From Bradyrhizobium pachyrhizi (GTDB taxonomy: Bacteria; Pseudomonadota; Alphaproteobacteria; Rhizobiales; Xanthobacteraceae): a DNA stretch of 64,000 nucleotides. Under the pieces are notes generated by a model, which was given only the letters and a program-made list of their open reading frames with translations, was not told where the DNA came from and made no database searches. The stretch spans positions 99,281 through 163,280 of the forward strand of contig NZ_LFIQ01000039.1 of assembly GCF_001189245.1 (NCBI RefSeq), read 5' to 3'. The stretch's first letter is position 1. Each line of letters opens with the position of its first letter. The position numbers were made by a program, and so were the translations under genes. Positions 8,983 to 19,011 of this stretch are shown here, piece after piece.

Positions 8983-10044
8983 ATGCGCCGCATCGCCGGA
9001 CTGCCTTTCGCCCTGGCTCTCAGCCTCTGCTGTTTCTCGCCGCCACACGCTGCGCGCGCGCAGCTTGCCATCGGCATCACCGCCAATGCAGCGCCGCCGC
9101 CATTGCCGGTCTATGTCCAGCCGCCGATCCCCGCGCCCGGCTACATCTGGACTCCGGGCTATTGGGCATGGAGCGACGACACCGGCTACTACTGGGTGCC
9201 CGGCACATGGGTGCTTCCGCCGGCGCCTGAATTGCTATGGACACCCGGCTATTGGGGCTGGAGCGACGGCGCCTACGCCTTCCACGCCGGATATTGGGGC
9301 CCGACCGTCGGCTTCTACGGCGGCATCTCTTATGGCTTCGGCTACACCGGCGTCGGCTACGAGGGCGGCTACTGGCGCGGCGGCAGCTTCTTCTACAACA
9401 GCTCCGTCAACAACATCTCGAACGTCTCGGTCACCAACGTCTACAACAGGACCGTCGTCAACAACACGACCAACGTCAGCTACAACGGCGGCACCGGCGG
9501 CACCACGGTGAAGCCGACGCCGCAGCAGCTCGCCGCCCAGAACGGGCAGCACATGGCTGCGACCGGCGAGCAGACGCGGCACGCGCAAGCGGCGATGAAG
9601 AATCCAGCGCTGACGCTCGCCAACAACCATGGTCATCCGGCAGTCGCCGCGACCGCGCACGCAGCACGGTTCAGCGGCGCCGGCGTGATCGCCGCGCGCC
9701 CGGGCAAGCCGATCGCGGCGCCGCCGCCCCGACATGCGCAGACTGCGACGGGCCACGCTTTGCCGACGGGACACGCCCTGCCGACTGCGCATGCTCTGCA
9801 GGGCGCCGGCGCACATCCCGCACCGGCGCCGCACGTCGCTCCGCCGGCGTCAAGACCGCAGCTCGTGCAGCATGCACCGCCGCAGCCACGCGCGGCCGCG
9901 CATCCGCCGGCGCCGCGCGTCGCGCAAGCTGTTGTGCGTCGGCCCGCGTCGCCGCAGGTGTCTCGGCCGGCGCCGCGGCCTCATCCGGCGCCACGGCCGC
10001 ATCCTGCTGCGAGGCCGCATCCGGCGCCACACCAGCACTCATGA
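8983..10044 (+). CDS. Secreted WxPGYW-repeat protein with Ala/Pro/His-rich tail
   Basis: About 353 residues. A signal peptide (MRRIAGLPFALALSLCCFS, cleavage probably after AARAQ) is followed by repeated IWTPGYWAW, YWVPGTWV, LWTPGYWGW and AGYWGP units, as in the WxxGxW-repeat family. Next come a Gly/Tyr-rich stretch, an Asn-rich stretch (NNISNVSVTNVYNRTVVNNTTN) and a long tail of APRPHPAP-type repeats. The ATG is preceded by GGGGGAGAAGATTGGAG. The fold and role are not known; a surface or periplasmic structural protein is plausible. The long antisense frames here are artefacts of the repetitive composition. Confidence 0.8.
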   Translation: MRRIAGLPFALALSLCCFSPPHAARAQLAIGITANAAPPPLPVYVQPPIPAPGYIWTPGYWAWSDDTGYYWVPGTWVLPPAPELLWTPGYWGWSDGAYAFHAGYWGPTVGFYGGISYGFGYTGVGYEGGYWRGGSFFYNSSVNNISNVSVTNVYNRTVVNNTTNVSYNGGTGGTTVKPTPQQLAAQNGQHMAATGEQTRHAQAAMKNPALTLANNHGHPAVAATAHAARFSGAGVIAARPGKPIAAPPPRHAQTATGHALPTGHALPTAHALQGAGAHPAPAPHVAPPASRPQLVQHAPPQPRAAAHPPAPRVAQAVVRRPASPQVSRPAPRPHPAPRPHPAARPHPAPHQHS

Positions 10045-10051
10045 TCGGGCT

Positions 10052-10081
10052 CATCGGCGTGCCTGCGAGGGCACGCCGATG
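10052..10081 (+). terminator. Hairpin after the WxPGYW gene
   Basis: Perfect 12-bp stem, CATCGGCGTGCC and GGCACGCCGATG, with a 6-nt loop, beginning 7 bases after the stop codon. No T-run follows, so it may be a terminator or a 3'-end stabilising structure. Confidence 0.5.
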
Positions 10082-10160
10082 TCGTATGAGACCCCATCGC
10101 GGGCACCACGGCACGCGATGCACTCATCAATCCATGGACTTTTGGGTGCGAAGCGCGTCG

Positions 10161-11423
10161 TCAAGCCAGCGCGTCAGCCGCGCACCTGATCCCGTCGTAG
10201 ATCTCCACGAGATCGGCTTCCGTCACGCAGTAGGGCGGCATGACGTAGATCGTGTTGCCGAGCGGCCGCAGCAGCAGGTTCCGGCGTTGGAAGAAGGCCT
10301 GAAGTTTTGGGCCGATGCCGGCGAGGTAGCCCGCATCGCTTGCCTTCAGGTCGAGTGCGGTGATGGTCCCGGTGCGGCGGACGTTTTCAAAGCGTGCATC
10401 GATACGGAATGGTGCGATCAGGCGCTCCTGCATCGCGGCAACCGAGGCGACGCGCTCGCCCGCGCCGTGTTGCCAGAGTTCGAGGTTGGCCCTTGCGGCG
10501 GCGCAGGCGACCGGGTTTGCCGTGTAGGAACTGGAATGGAAGAACGTGCGCGAACGATCGCTGGAATAATGCGCGTCGTAGATCTCGGCGCGGCACAGCG
10601 TCACCGCGAGTGGGAGCGACCCGCCGGTGAGGCCCTTCGAGTAACAGGCGATATCCGGGCTGACCTCGGCCTGCTCGCACGCGAACAAGGTGCCGGTCCG
10701 GCCCCAGCCGGTCATGACCTCGTCGGCGATGAACAGCACGTTTGAGGCTTCACAGATGCGCTTCATCTCCTTCAGCACCCAGGCGGGATACATCAGCATC
10801 CCGCCCGCGCCCAGGATCAGCGGTTCGACGATGAACGCTGCCGCGGATTCCTTCCTGCACGCGGCTTCGAGCGCGTCGAGGGTCGCTTGCTCATGACCGG
10901 CGGCCGGAAACGGGACTGACGCGACGTCGAACAGCAGGGGTTCATAGGCCTTGTTGAACACGCCGCGCGCGCCGACCGACATCGTCCCCACAGTATCGCC
11001 ATGGTAGGAATGCTGCATGACGATGATCTGCGTGCGCGTCGCGCCGATATTGTGCCAGTAGCCGAGCGCCATCTTCAGCGCCACTTCGACGCTGGTCGAG
11101 CCGGAATCGGAGAAGAACACGTAGTCGAGGCCAGGGGGCGCGAGCTTCACTAGCTGTGCGGCAGCCTGTTCGGCCGGATCATGGGTATGACCGGCAAATA
11201 TGATCTGGTTGAGCTGTTCCGCCTGGTCCTGAATCGCGCGCACGATGTGCGGATGGCAATGGCCGTGGGTCACGACCCACCAGGATGCGATCGCATCGAT
11301 GATGCGGCGATCATCCGCGGTGTAGAGATAGGCGCCCTCCCCACGCACGATCCTGGTCATCTCGCCGTGCAGCGCGTGCTGGGTGAACGGGTGCCAGATC
11401 GGCGACTTCCGAGCGGATGTCAT
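10161..11423 (-). CDS. bioA: Adenosylmethionine-8-amino-7-oxononanoate aminotransferase
   Basis: A 420-residue class III PLP aminotransferase. It converts 8-amino-7-oxononanoate to 7,8-diaminononanoate using S-adenosylmethionine as amino donor, the second step of biotin ring assembly. Visible features are [13 protein letters not shown] at the N-terminus, the substrate-pocket [13 protein letters not shown], the PLP-phosphate site [29 protein letters not shown] with the PLP-ring Asp, and the Schiff-base lysine in [17 protein letters not shown]. The start overlaps the bioD stop in an ATGA, so it is the last gene of bioB-bioF-bioD-bioA. Confidence 0.95.
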   Translation of the reverse strand: MTSARKSPIWHPFTQHALHGEMTRIVRGEGAYLYTADDRRIIDAIASWWVVTHGHCHPHIVRAIQDQAEQLNQIIFAGHTHDPAEQAAAQLVKLAPPGLDYVFFSDSGSTSVEVALKMALGYWHNIGATRTQIIVMQHSYHGDTVGTMSVGARGVFNKAYEPLLFDVASVPFPAAGHEQATLDALEAACRKESAAAFIVEPLILGAGGMLMYPAWVLKEMKRICEASNVLFIADEVMTGWGRTGTLFACEQAEVSPDIACYSKGLTGGSLPLAVTLCRAEIYDAHYSSDRSRTFFHSSSYTANPVACAAARANLELWQHGAGERVASVAAMQERLIAPFRIDARFENVRRTGTITALDLKASDAGYLAGIGPKLQAFFQRRNLLLRPLGNTIYVMPPYCVTEADLVEIYDGIRCAADALA

Positions 11424-12052
11424 GGATTGAAATCTTCCCGCTGGAACGACGCCTTGAACGCTGCCCGCAGCGTGTCTGCCGCAAGCGGAGCAAGCCAGGG
11501 CAACCGGCCCAGCCGGCGCACCTGCCCGATCTCGCAGATCGCACGCTCGCTCTCGGGATTGCTCTCGCCGATGAAGGCGATCCCGAGGATGTCGATCCCG
11601 CGTTTGCGCAGCGCCTCGACCGACAACAGCGAGTGATTGATGGTGCCGAGCGCGGTGCGGGCGCAGAGCACGACCGGAAGCTGCCATTGCGCGAAGACGT
11701 CGATATAGAGCGTGCTGTCGTCGAGCGGCACCATCAACCCGCCGGCGCCCTCGATCACCAGCGGCCGGTCCCCTACATCGGGCACGCCGAGCGCGGCAGC
11801 GTCGATGCGCACGCCGTCGAGGGCCGCGGACTGATGCGGCGAAGCCGGCGTTCGAAGCCGGTAACGCTCCGGCACGATGCGACCGGCCGGGAGCCCGCCA
11901 AGTCGTGCGACCAGTTGCGCATCGGTTTCCTCCTCGAGGCCGGCCTGAACCGGTTTCCAGTAGCGCGCGCCGAGGAAGCCGGCGAGGCCAGCGGAGAACA
12001 CCGTCTTCCCGATCCCGGTATCGGTGCCGGTGATAACGATCCGGCTCGTCAT
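11420..12052 (-). CDS. bioD: Dethiobiotin synthetase
   Basis: About 210 residues. It carries the P-loop GTDTGIGKT directly after the first strand, then the substrate-binding [15 protein letters not shown] and the [12 protein letters not shown] motif that binds Mg-ATP and diaminopelargonate. BioD closes the ureido ring with CO2 and ATP. The ATG at 12052 overlaps the bioF stop by 4 bases and the stop overlaps the bioA start by 4 bases, so translation of the three genes is coupled. The open frame extends upstream only as a shadow inside bioF. Confidence 0.95.
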   Translation of the reverse strand: MTSRIVITGTDTGIGKTVFSAGLAGFLGARYWKPVQAGLEEETDAQLVARLGGLPAGRIVPERYRLRTPASPHQSAALDGVRIDAAALGVPDVGDRPLVIEGAGGLMVPLDDSTLYIDVFAQWQLPVVLCARTALGTINHSLLSVEALRKRGIDILGIAFIGESNPESERAICEIGQVRRLGRLPWLAPLAADTLRAAFKASFQREDFNP

Positions 12053-13203
12053 CGCGACCAGCCTTTCGTCTCCTCGACCAGCGCGTCGAGCAGCGCGCGC
12101 ACGTCGTCCTCGTCGACATTGAGGGTCAGTGCAATGCGCAACCGCGCGGTGCCCGTCGGCACGGTCGGCGGCCTGATGCCTCTGATATCGAAGCCGCGCG
12201 CCTGTAGTGCAGACGCCAGTTGCATCGCGCGCGCATTGTCGCCGACGATGTAGGGCACGATCTGCGAGCGCGACGGACTGCGCCAACCGCGCAGGTCGAG
12301 CTCGCGATGCGTGAACGCGACCAGTTTTGCCAGGCGCTGCTGATGCCCGGGCTCCTGCTGCAGGATCAGCAGCGCCTCGCGCACGGCGACGGCCACAAGC
12401 GGCGACGGCGCGGTGGCGAAGATGAACGGGCGGCAACGATTGACCATGAAGTCGCGCAGCACGGTCGAGGCTGTGACCAGCGCGCCGGCGGCGCCCAGCG
12501 CCTTGCCGCAGGTATGAACGATCACGAGGTTCTCGCGCCCTTCATAAGGTGCAGTGTGCCCACGCCCCTGCTCGCCATAGACGCCGGTGCCGTGCGCCTC
12601 GTCCACCATCAGGAACGCGTCGTGTCGGTCCGCGATGGCGACGAGGTCGTCGAGCGGTGCGACGTCGCCATCCATGCTGTAGACGCTTTCGACCACGATC
12701 CAGACCCGGCCCGTGCCGCCCTCGGCGCGCCAGCCGCGAATGGTGTCTTCGACCGACCCGGGATCATTGTGCGCGCTGATCCGGAATTCGGCCCGGCCGG
12801 CCCGCGCGCCTTCATGGATGCTGGCGTGCACGAGAGAATCGAGCACCAGGAGGTCGCCGCGCTGCGGTAGCGTCGTCAGTACGGCGAAATTGGCGACGTA
12901 GCCGCCGCCGAAGAACAGCGCCGTCTCGGCCCTAAAGAACGCGGCGGCTTCGGCCTCGAGCCGTTCGTGCTCCTCGCAATTGCCGCGCAGCAGCCGCGAC
13001 CCGCCGGCGCCGATCGGCGTGCCGGCATCGAGCGCGGCCGAGACCGCATTCTTGATGCGCGGCGCGCCCGCGAGCGCCAGATAGTCGTTCGAGACGAAAT
13101 CGATGCCCGCGCGCGGCTTGAGACCGCGCAGCCGATCGGCCTTGCTCAGGGCGTGCAAGGCCGCGGCGTAATCAGCGACCTTGGCCGCGTGGATTGCGCT
13201 CAT
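12049..13203 (-). CDS. bioF: 8-amino-7-oxononanoate synthase
   Basis: A 384-residue alpha-oxoamine synthase that condenses pimeloyl-thioester with alanine. Seen are [16 protein letters not shown], the glycine-rich [29 protein letters not shown], the PLP-contacting [17 protein letters not shown] and the Schiff-base lysine in [14 protein letters not shown]. The stop overlaps the bioD start. No bioZ, bioC or bioH gene is present in the window, so the pimeloyl supply must be encoded elsewhere. Confidence 0.95.
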   Translation of the reverse strand: MSAIHAAKVADYAAALHALSKADRLRGLKPRAGIDFVSNDYLALAGAPRIKNAVSAALDAGTPIGAGGSRLLRGNCEEHERLEAEAAAFFRAETALFFGGGYVANFAVLTTLPQRGDLLVLDSLVHASIHEGARAGRAEFRISAHNDPGSVEDTIRGWRAEGGTGRVWIVVESVYSMDGDVAPLDDLVAIADRHDAFLMVDEAHGTGVYGEQGRGHTAPYEGRENLVIVHTCGKALGAAGALVTASTVLRDFMVNRCRPFIFATAPSPLVAVAVREALLILQQEPGHQQRLAKLVAFTHRELDLRGWRSPSRSQIVPYIVGDNARAMQLASALQARGFDIRGIRPPTVPTGTARLRIALTLNVDEDDVRALLDALVEETKGWSR

Positions 13204-13268
13204 GCTTCTCTCTCAGATTTGTCGTTGGTCGCGCGGCGAATCCCGCCGCGCGCGTGCCGGAGCTGCGC

Positions 13269-14264
13269 TCAGGCGAGGGCGGAGTTGATGCCGAGCCGGT
13301 CCAGCAGATGGGCGTCGCGATCGCGCTGCGGGTTCCTGGTGGTCAGCAGCACATCGCCGATGAAGATCGAATTCGCGCCGGCGAGGAAGCACATCGCCTG
13401 CAGCTCGTCGGTCATGTATTGCCGTCCGGCCGACAGCCGCACCACGCTCTTCGGCATCATGATCCGCGCGGTGGCGACCAGACGCACCAGCGCGATCGGA
13501 TCAGGCCGTTCCGCGGTGTCGTTGACCGGAACGCCCTTGACCTCATTCCACAGATTGATCGGCACGCTCTCCGGATGGCTGGGGAGATTGGCAAGCAGCA
13601 TCAGCATGCCGAGCCGGTCATCGACCTGTTCACCCATGCCGATGATGCCGCCGCAGCAGACCTTGATGCCGGCGTCGCGCACATGCGCGAGCGTATCGAT
13701 GCGGTCCTGCAGGGTGCGGGTGGTGATGATCTTGTCGTAGAACTCGGGCGAGGTGTCGACGTTGTGGTTGTAGAAATCGAGCCCGGCGTCGGAGAGACGC
13801 TCGGCCTGCTTTGGCGTCAGCATGCCGAGCGTGACGCAGGTTTCCATGCCCAGGCCCTTCACCGCGCTGACCATGTCGCAGACCTGATCGAGATCGCGGT
13901 CCTTCGGGCTGCGCCAGGCCGCGGCCATGCAGAAGCGGGTTGCGCCGGCGTCCTTGGCGCGCTGCGCGACCGCGACCACTTCGTGCCGCGGCATCAGGCG
14001 AGTGGCCTTCAGGCCGGTGTCGTAATGTGCGCTCTGCGAGCAGTAGCCGCAGTCTTCCGGGCAGCCGCCGGTCTTGATGCTGAGCAGGCTCGCGGTTTCG
14101 ACATGGTTCGGATTGAAGTTGGCGCGATGCACGCCTTGCGCCTGAAACATCAGGTCCGCGAACGGCAAATTGTAGAGTGCTTCGGCCTCTGTACGGTCCC
14201 AGGTCTTGCGGGGCGCTGCACTGGTGCGGCTGTCGGTCCGTTCGATTTCCACGACATCAACCAT
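13269..14264 (-). CDS. bioB: Biotin synthase
   Basis: A 331-residue radical SAM enzyme that inserts sulfur into dethiobiotin. The 4Fe-4S motif [16 protein letters not shown] (CxxxCxxC) lies near residue 70, followed by [42 protein letters not shown] and [15 protein letters not shown], which bring further cluster and substrate ligands. It is the first gene of the biotin operon, 65 bases before bioF. Its start lies 27 bases downstream of a BioR-type inverted repeat that should repress the whole operon when biotin is plentiful. Confidence 0.97.
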   Translation of the reverse strand: MVDVVEIERTDSRTSAAPRKTWDRTEAEALYNLPFADLMFQAQGVHRANFNPNHVETASLLSIKTGGCPEDCGYCSQSAHYDTGLKATRLMPRHEVVAVAQRAKDAGATRFCMAAAWRSPKDRDLDQVCDMVSAVKGLGMETCVTLGMLTPKQAERLSDAGLDFYNHNVDTSPEFYDKIITTRTLQDRIDTLAHVRDAGIKVCCGGIIGMGEQVDDRLGMLMLLANLPSHPESVPINLWNEVKGVPVNDTAERPDPIALVRLVATARIMMPKSVVRLSAGRQYMTDELQAMCFLAGANSIFIGDVLLTTRNPQRDRDAHLLDRLGINSALA

Positions 14265-14290
14265 AGGGCTTGCTTTCTCGCTTGCTGTGG

Positions 14291-14321
14291 ATCATAGATA
14301 ATCTGAGATATTATCTATGAT
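14291..14321. promoter_or_regulatory. BioR operator of bioB: paired inverted TTATCTATGA sites
   Basis: Perfect 12-bp arms ATCATAGATAAT (14291-14302) and ATTATCTATGAT (14310-14321) separated by 7 bases. Each arm contains TCATAGATAA/TTATCTATGA, a 9 of 10 match to the published BioR consensus TTATMKATAA. It lies 27 bases upstream of the bioB start and about 70 bases upstream of the bioR start. Confidence 0.85.
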
Positions 14322-14377
14322 CTATGGACTTAGAACGATGCTAGCCGAGCCCGAACGCGCGCGCACCCGTTTTTTCG

Positions 14378-14390
14378 ATAGATAATCTAT
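14378..14390. promoter_or_regulatory. Second BioR-type palindrome overlapping the bioR start codon
   Basis: ATAGAT-A-ATCTAT is a perfect 13-base palindrome whose last two bases are the first two of the bioR ATG. It shares the AGATAA core with the bioB operator and suggests autorepression. Confidence 0.7.
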
Positions 14391-15027
14391 GACAAACGAG
14401 GGCGAGAACACGACCACCGCGGGGCGCATCGCCGAAGCGATCGGCGAGCGCATCATCAGCGGAGAATTGCTGCCGGACGCGCCGCTGCGGCAGGACCATG
14501 TCGCGCGCGAATTCCATTCGAGCCACGTCCCGGTGCGCGAGGCGTTCAGGCAATTGGAGGCGCAGCATCTCGTCGTTGCGGTGCCGCGACGCGGGGTGCG
14601 GGTCGCCCCGCTCGACACCAGGTCGGTGAAGGAAATCGCCGAGATGCGCGCCGCGCTCGAAGTGGTCGCGTTGCGCAATGCCGCCCCCAGGCTCACATCG
14701 GCCCATCTGGCACGGATCGAACTCGCCATGATCGAAGGCGACAATGCCGAGACCGTGCAGGATTTCGAGATGGCCAATCGCGCCTTCCATCATGCGCTGG
14801 TGGCGCCCTGCGCGATGCCGCGGCTGCTCGCCAGCCTCGACGGCCTGCAGCTGGCGAATTCGCGGCTGGTGTTCGCAATGGCGCGCAACGCCGGGTGGCG
14901 GCCGCGGCCGAGCCAGGATCATCGCGTGATCCTGCAGGCGCTGCGCGCCCGCAACATCGAACAAGCCTGCAGCCTGCTGGCGCGGCATATTCAAACCATC
15001 GAGCGGCTTGCCCTGCCGGCGGCGTGA
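14389..15027 (+). CDS. bioR: GntR-family (FCD) biotin repressor
   Basis: A 212-residue GntR/FadR-type regulator. The winged helix is residues about 12-75 (GRIAEAIGERIISGELLPDAPLRQDHVAREF, then HVPVREAFRQLEAQHLV). An all-helical FCD effector domain follows, with EMRAALEVVALRNAAP and later FHHALVAPC. The assignment as BioR rests on the divergent position to bioB plus the matching operators. An in-frame TAA two codons upstream of the ATG means translation cannot start earlier, and no ribosome-binding site precedes it, so the message is probably leaderless or nearly so. Confidence 0.88.
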   Translation: MTNEGENTTTAGRIAEAIGERIISGELLPDAPLRQDHVAREFHSSHVPVREAFRQLEAQHLVVAVPRRGVRVAPLDTRSVKEIAEMRAALEVVALRNAAPRLTSAHLARIELAMIEGDNAETVQDFEMANRAFHHALVAPCAMPRLLASLDGLQLANSRLVFAMARNAGWRPRPSQDHRVILQALRARNIEQACSLLARHIQTIERLALPAA

Positions 15028-15059
15028 TCACTTTGCTCCGAATCGAGCCGCGGACTCCG

Positions 15060-15265
15060 GTTCACCTCGCCCCGCGCGCGGGGAGAGGCATAGGCCGCCT
15101 TCAGCGGCCGTCCCCAAGAACGCCGAAGCCAAGGCTTCGGCTATGACGCATCGGCAGATGCGTTCCGGGTGAGGGGGAGTCTCCGCGAGAGTATCTGTCT
15201 CCGTGTGCGGAGGGAGCCCTCACCCCAACCCTCTCCCCGTGAGAACGGGGCGAGGGGGCGCGCCG
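15060..15265. repeat. Palindromic intergenic repeats
   Basis: The spacer between bioR and the GreA-like gene holds CACCTCGCCCCGCGCGCGGGG, GCCGAAGCCAAGGCTTCGGC and CTCACCCCAACCCTCTCCCC plus GAGAACGGGGCGAGG blocks. These form several short stems. Similar C-run/G-run blocks occur at the right end of the window. No coding frame is convincing here. Confidence 0.5.
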
Positions 15266-15302
15266 CCTTTGCGACCGCCATTCAATCCAATCCCATCACT
15301 CT

Positions 15303-15785
15303 CTAAGCGATCGCGACGATCTCCAGTTCCTGATCGCCCGAGCCTGCGACGTCGCCCAGGGCTTTGCCCATCAGCGACCTCGCCACCGGCGAGACAAAGG
15401 AAATCGAGCCTGCCTTTGGATCGGCTTCATCCTCGCCGACAATGCGATAGGTCTGCACCCGCCCGTCGGCGCGGCTGAAAGTCACCGTGCTGCCGAAGGC
15501 AACGGTTTCGGTGGAAGCAGGGTCAGGCACGACCTGCGCGGTGCGGAGCCGCTCCGTGAGATAGCGCGCGTCGCGCAGTGGGGCCGCCGACTGCCGCCGC
15601 CGTTCGTTGACGTCCTCGAGCTGCTGCGCAGTCTCGTAAGCCTCGCGCGCCTCCTGAAGATGGCGCTCCAACGCTCTCCGTCCGGCTTCGGTCACCAGGT
15701 TGGGATGCGGCGAAATGGGGCGGTCCGGCAACAGCGTTTCCGACGCCGTCTCGGCACTTTCTTCCTTGGTGAAGGCAACGCTCAA
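15303..15785 (-). CDS. GreA/GreB-family transcription elongation factor-like protein
   Basis: A 160-residue protein. Residues about 35-85 form the predicted coiled-coil (ALERHLQEAREAYETAQQLEDVNERRRQ) and about 95-158 the FKBP-like domain, ending in the family hallmark ISFVSPVARSLMGKALGDVAG. Gre factors bind the RNA polymerase secondary channel and stimulate cleavage of stalled RNA. The coiled-coil tip lacks the usual closely paired acidic residues of a canonical GreA, so it may be a regulator-type paralogue (Rnk/Gfh-like) rather than the main GreA. Confidence 0.75.
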   Translation of the reverse strand: MSVAFTKEESAETASETLLPDRPISPHPNLVTEAGRRALERHLQEAREAYETAQQLEDVNERRRQSAAPLRDARYLTERLRTAQVVPDPASTETVAFGSTVTFSRADGRVQTYRIVGEDEADPKAGSISFVSPVARSLMGKALGDVAGSGDQELEIVAIA

Positions 15786-15864
15786 TCCAGAACTCCATCG
15801 ATGAGGCCAGCAGCATAGACCCGCCCCACGCGCTCCGCTAATGCGCGAAGGGATTAGGCGGGAT

Positions 15865-18800
15865 CTAATGCGAGGCAGGCTGTTCCGCCTTGCTCCGTCT
15901 GCCGAAGCGGTTCTTTACACCCTCGCGCCAGCCCTGGAAGGTGACGAACAGCATCGGCACCAGGAAGATGCCGACCGAGCTTGCGGCGAGCATACCGCCG
16001 AACACCGCGGTGCCGACCGCGCGGCGGCTGATTTCCGCGGCACCGGTCGCGACCACCAGCGGCACCAAGCCGAGGATGAAGGCAATTGATGTCATCATGA
16101 CGGCGCGGAAGCGCATCTGCGCGCCCATCGTCGCGGCCTCCGTGATCGGCTTGCCGGCCTCGCGCTGCTCCTTGGCGAACTCGACGATCAGGATCCCGTT
16201 CTTGGCGGCGAGCGCGATCAGCACCACGAGGCCGATCTGGCCGTAGAGATCGAGGTTCAGACCCGCGAGCTTGATCGCAAGATAGGAACCGAACACGCCG
16301 ACCGTGACCGACAGCAGCACGGGAATCGGGATCGTCCAGCTCTCATACAGCGCGACCAGGAACAGATAGGCAAATAGCACCGCGAGCCCGAGGATGATGC
16401 CGGTTTGGCCGGAGGCCGCCTGCTCCTGATAGGCCGTGCCGGTCCACTCGTAGGAATAGCCGGAAGGCAGCGTCGACTTGGAGAGGTCGGCCATCGTCGC
16501 GATCGCGGTGCCCGAGGACACGCCCGCCGCCGGGCTGCCGTTCACGGTGACCGAACGATAATTGTTGTAGCGCGTGATCACCTGCGGTCCGGTCACGATG
16601 CGCAAGGACGCGATGGAGCGGATCGGCACCATCTCGCCGCCGCTGTTGCGCACATAGATCTGCCAGATGTCGGGAATGTCGCGGCGATCGGCGGCATCTC
16701 CCTGCACATTGACCTGCCAGGTACGGCCGAACAGGTTGAAGTTGTTGACATAGATGCCGCCGAGCGTGGCCTGCAGCGCGGTGAAGACGTCGGCCATGTT
16801 GAGGCCGAGCGCCTGCGCCTTGGCGCGATCGATATCGAGATAGACCGACGGGTTGGTCGCGGTGAAGGTCGAGAACACGCGGGCCAGATTCGGATTGCGG
16901 TTCGCAGCACCGATCAGCCCGCCCATCACGCTGCTGAGCGAGGCCGGATCCTGCCCTTCCAGTGCCTCGAGCTGATATTCGAAGCCGCCGGAGGTCGAAA
17001 GCCCGATGATCGGCGGCAGGTTGAACGGCAGCACCGATGCCTGACGAATCTGCGATCCCCCGACGAAGGTCTGCCCGATCGCCGCCTGCACCGAGTCGGT
17101 GACGGCCTTGCGGTCGGCGAACGCCTTCATGCGCGCCACCATGAATGCCGAATTCGGCTCGCTGGCTCCGTCGAGCAGCGAGAAGCCGATGATCGACAAC
17201 ACATGGTCGATCGCCGGATTCTTCTTCAGAAGCGCCTCAACCTGCTTGGTCACCTCGCTGGTGCGCGCCACCGACGCGCCGTCGGGCAATTGCACCGCGA
17301 TGAAGAAGGCGCCCTGATCCTCCTCGGGCAGGAAGCCGGTCGGCGTGATCTTCGACACGCCGAACACCGCGCCGGCAAACACCAGCACCGCAACCAGCGA
17401 CAGCACCGCCACACGAACCAGCCGTTGCACCACGCCGGCATAGCGGTCGCGCACCCAGTCGATGCTGCCGAGCACCCGTCCCATGATGCCGCGGCGCGGT
17501 CCGCCATGGCGCAGGAACACGGCGCACAGTGCCGGCGACAAGGTCAGCGCATTCAGCGCCGAGATCACCATCGCGGCGCTGATGGTCACCGCGAACTGGC
17601 GGAACAGCGTGCCGGAAATGCCCGGGATGAACGCGATCGGCACGAACACCGAGAGCAGCACAAGCGAGATCGCGATGATCGGCGCGGTGATCTGCGCCAT
17701 CGCCTTCTTGGTGGCGTCGGCCGGCGACAGCTCCGGCTCCTCCTCCATGACGCGCTCGACGTTCTCGACCACGACGATGGCGTCGTCGACCACGATGCCG
17801 ATCGCAAGCACCATCGCCAGCAGCGAGACCGTATTGGCGGAATAGCCGAGCGCGAGCAGCACCGCGAAGGCGCCGATCAGGCTGACCGGAACCGCGACCG
17901 CCGGGATCACCGTGGCGCGCAGATTGCCGAGGAACAGGAACACCACGATCACGACGAGCACGAAGGCCTCGCCGAGCGTCTTCATCACCTCCTTGATCGT
18001 ATCGGACACGAAGGTGGTGGAGTCGTACTGCACGAGATAGGTCAGCCCCGGCGGAAACCGCTCCGACAACCGCGCAAGCGTGGCCTGCACCGCCTTGGCC
18101 GTGGTCACGGCATTGGCGCCGGGCGCGAGATAGATGCCCATCGGCACGCCGGGATTGCCGTCGATCCGCGACTCTGAATCCATGTTCTGCGCGCCGATCT
18201 CGACGCGAGCAACGTCCCTGATCCGCAGCACCGATCCGTCCGGATTGGCCCGCAGCACGATGTCGCCGAACTGCTTGGATGTCGTCAGGCGGCCCTGCGT
18301 CTGCACATTGAACTGGAACTGCTGGTCGTTGCTGATCGGACGCGCGCCGATGCGGCCGACCGGTGCCTGCACGCTTTGCGCCCGGATCGCGGCGATCACG
18401 TCCGACGGCGCCAGATTGAGGCTGGTCAGGCGCTGGGTATCGAACCAGATCCGCATCGAATAGTTCAGCTTCGCGAACAGCGAGGCCTGCCCGACACCAG
18501 GCGTGCGCGAGATCGCGTCCAGCACGTTGATGATAGCGTAGTTGGTGATGAACAGCGGATCCTGATCGCCGCTCTTGCTGTACAGCACGATGAATTGCAG
18601 CACTGCCGAGGATTTCTTCTGCACGGTCAGGCCCTGCGCCTGCACCTCGGTCGGCAATTGCGCGAGCGCGCTCTGCACGCGGTTGTTGACGTTGACGGTG
18701 TTGATATCGGGATCGGTGCCGAGCGCGAACGAGACCGTCAGCGTGTAGCTGCCGTCATTGCCGCTGGTCGATTTCATGTAGAGCATCTTGTCGACGCCCA

Positions 18801-19011
18801 CGACCTGCGCTTCCAGCGGCTGGGCGACGCTCGATTCCACCACTTCAGCCGATGCGCCGGGGAACACGGCGGAGACCGTGACCTGCGGCGGCACGATGTC
18901 CGGGAACTGCGCGACCGGAATCTGCATCAGCGCCAGCGCGCCCGCGATTGTGATCACGAACGCGATGACGATCGCAAGCCGCGGACGATCGACGAAGACG
19001 GCAGAAATCAT
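15865..19011 (-). CDS. RND multidrug efflux permease (HAE1/AcrB type)
   Basis: A 1048-residue inner-membrane drug:proton antiporter. The N-terminus [28 protein letters not shown] is the classic first helix. The proton relay aspartates are in [17 protein letters not shown] and the relay lysine in [16 protein letters not shown]. Two large periplasmic loops carry the porter and docking domains, for example [20 protein letters not shown]. Length and helix pattern match AcrB/MexB. The start overlaps the adaptor gene stop by 4 bases (ATGA). No outer-membrane TolC gene is adjacent, so the pair must share one encoded elsewhere. Confidence 0.95.
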   Translation of the reverse strand: MISAVFVDRPRLAIVIAFVITIAGALALMQIPVAQFPDIVPPQVTVSAVFPGASAEVVESSVAQPLEAQVVGVDKMLYMKSTSGNDGSYTLTVSFALGTDPDINTVNVNNRVQSALAQLPTEVQAQGLTVQKKSSAVLQFIVLYSKSGDQDPLFITNYAIINVLDAISRTPGVGQASLFAKLNYSMRIWFDTQRLTSLNLAPSDVIAAIRAQSVQAPVGRIGARPISNDQQFQFNVQTQGRLTTSKQFGDIVLRANPDGSVLRIRDVARVEIGAQNMDSESRIDGNPGVPMGIYLAPGANAVTTAKAVQATLARLSERFPPGLTYLVQYDSTTFVSDTIKEVMKTLGEAFVLVVIVVFLFLGNLRATVIPAVAVPVSLIGAFAVLLALGYSANTVSLLAMVLAIGIVVDDAIVVVENVERVMEEEPELSPADATKKAMAQITAPIIAISLVLLSVFVPIAFIPGISGTLFRQFAVTISAAMVISALNALTLSPALCAVFLRHGGPRRGIMGRVLGSIDWVRDRYAGVVQRLVRVAVLSLVAVLVFAGAVFGVSKITPTGFLPEEDQGAFFIAVQLPDGASVARTSEVTKQVEALLKKNPAIDHVLSIIGFSLLDGASEPNSAFMVARMKAFADRKAVTDSVQAAIGQTFVGGSQIRQASVLPFNLPPIIGLSTSGGFEYQLEALEGQDPASLSSVMGGLIGAANRNPNLARVFSTFTATNPSVYLDIDRAKAQALGLNMADVFTALQATLGGIYVNNFNLFGRTWQVNVQGDAADRRDIPDIWQIYVRNSGGEMVPIRSIASLRIVTGPQVITRYNNYRSVTVNGSPAAGVSSGTAIATMADLSKSTLPSGYSYEWTGTAYQEQAASGQTGIILGLAVLFAYLFLVALYESWTIPIPVLLSVTVGVFGSYLAIKLAGLNLDLYGQIGLVVLIALAAKNGILIVEFAKEQREAGKPITEAATMGAQMRFRAVMMTSIAFILGLVPLVVATGAAEISRRAVGTAVFGGMLAASSVGIFLVPMLFVTFQGWREGVKNRFGRRSKAEQPASH

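Noticed and set aside
16405..18177. 590-codon plus-strand frame
   Set aside because: Antisense to the RND permease gene, with no domain or ribosome-binding site.
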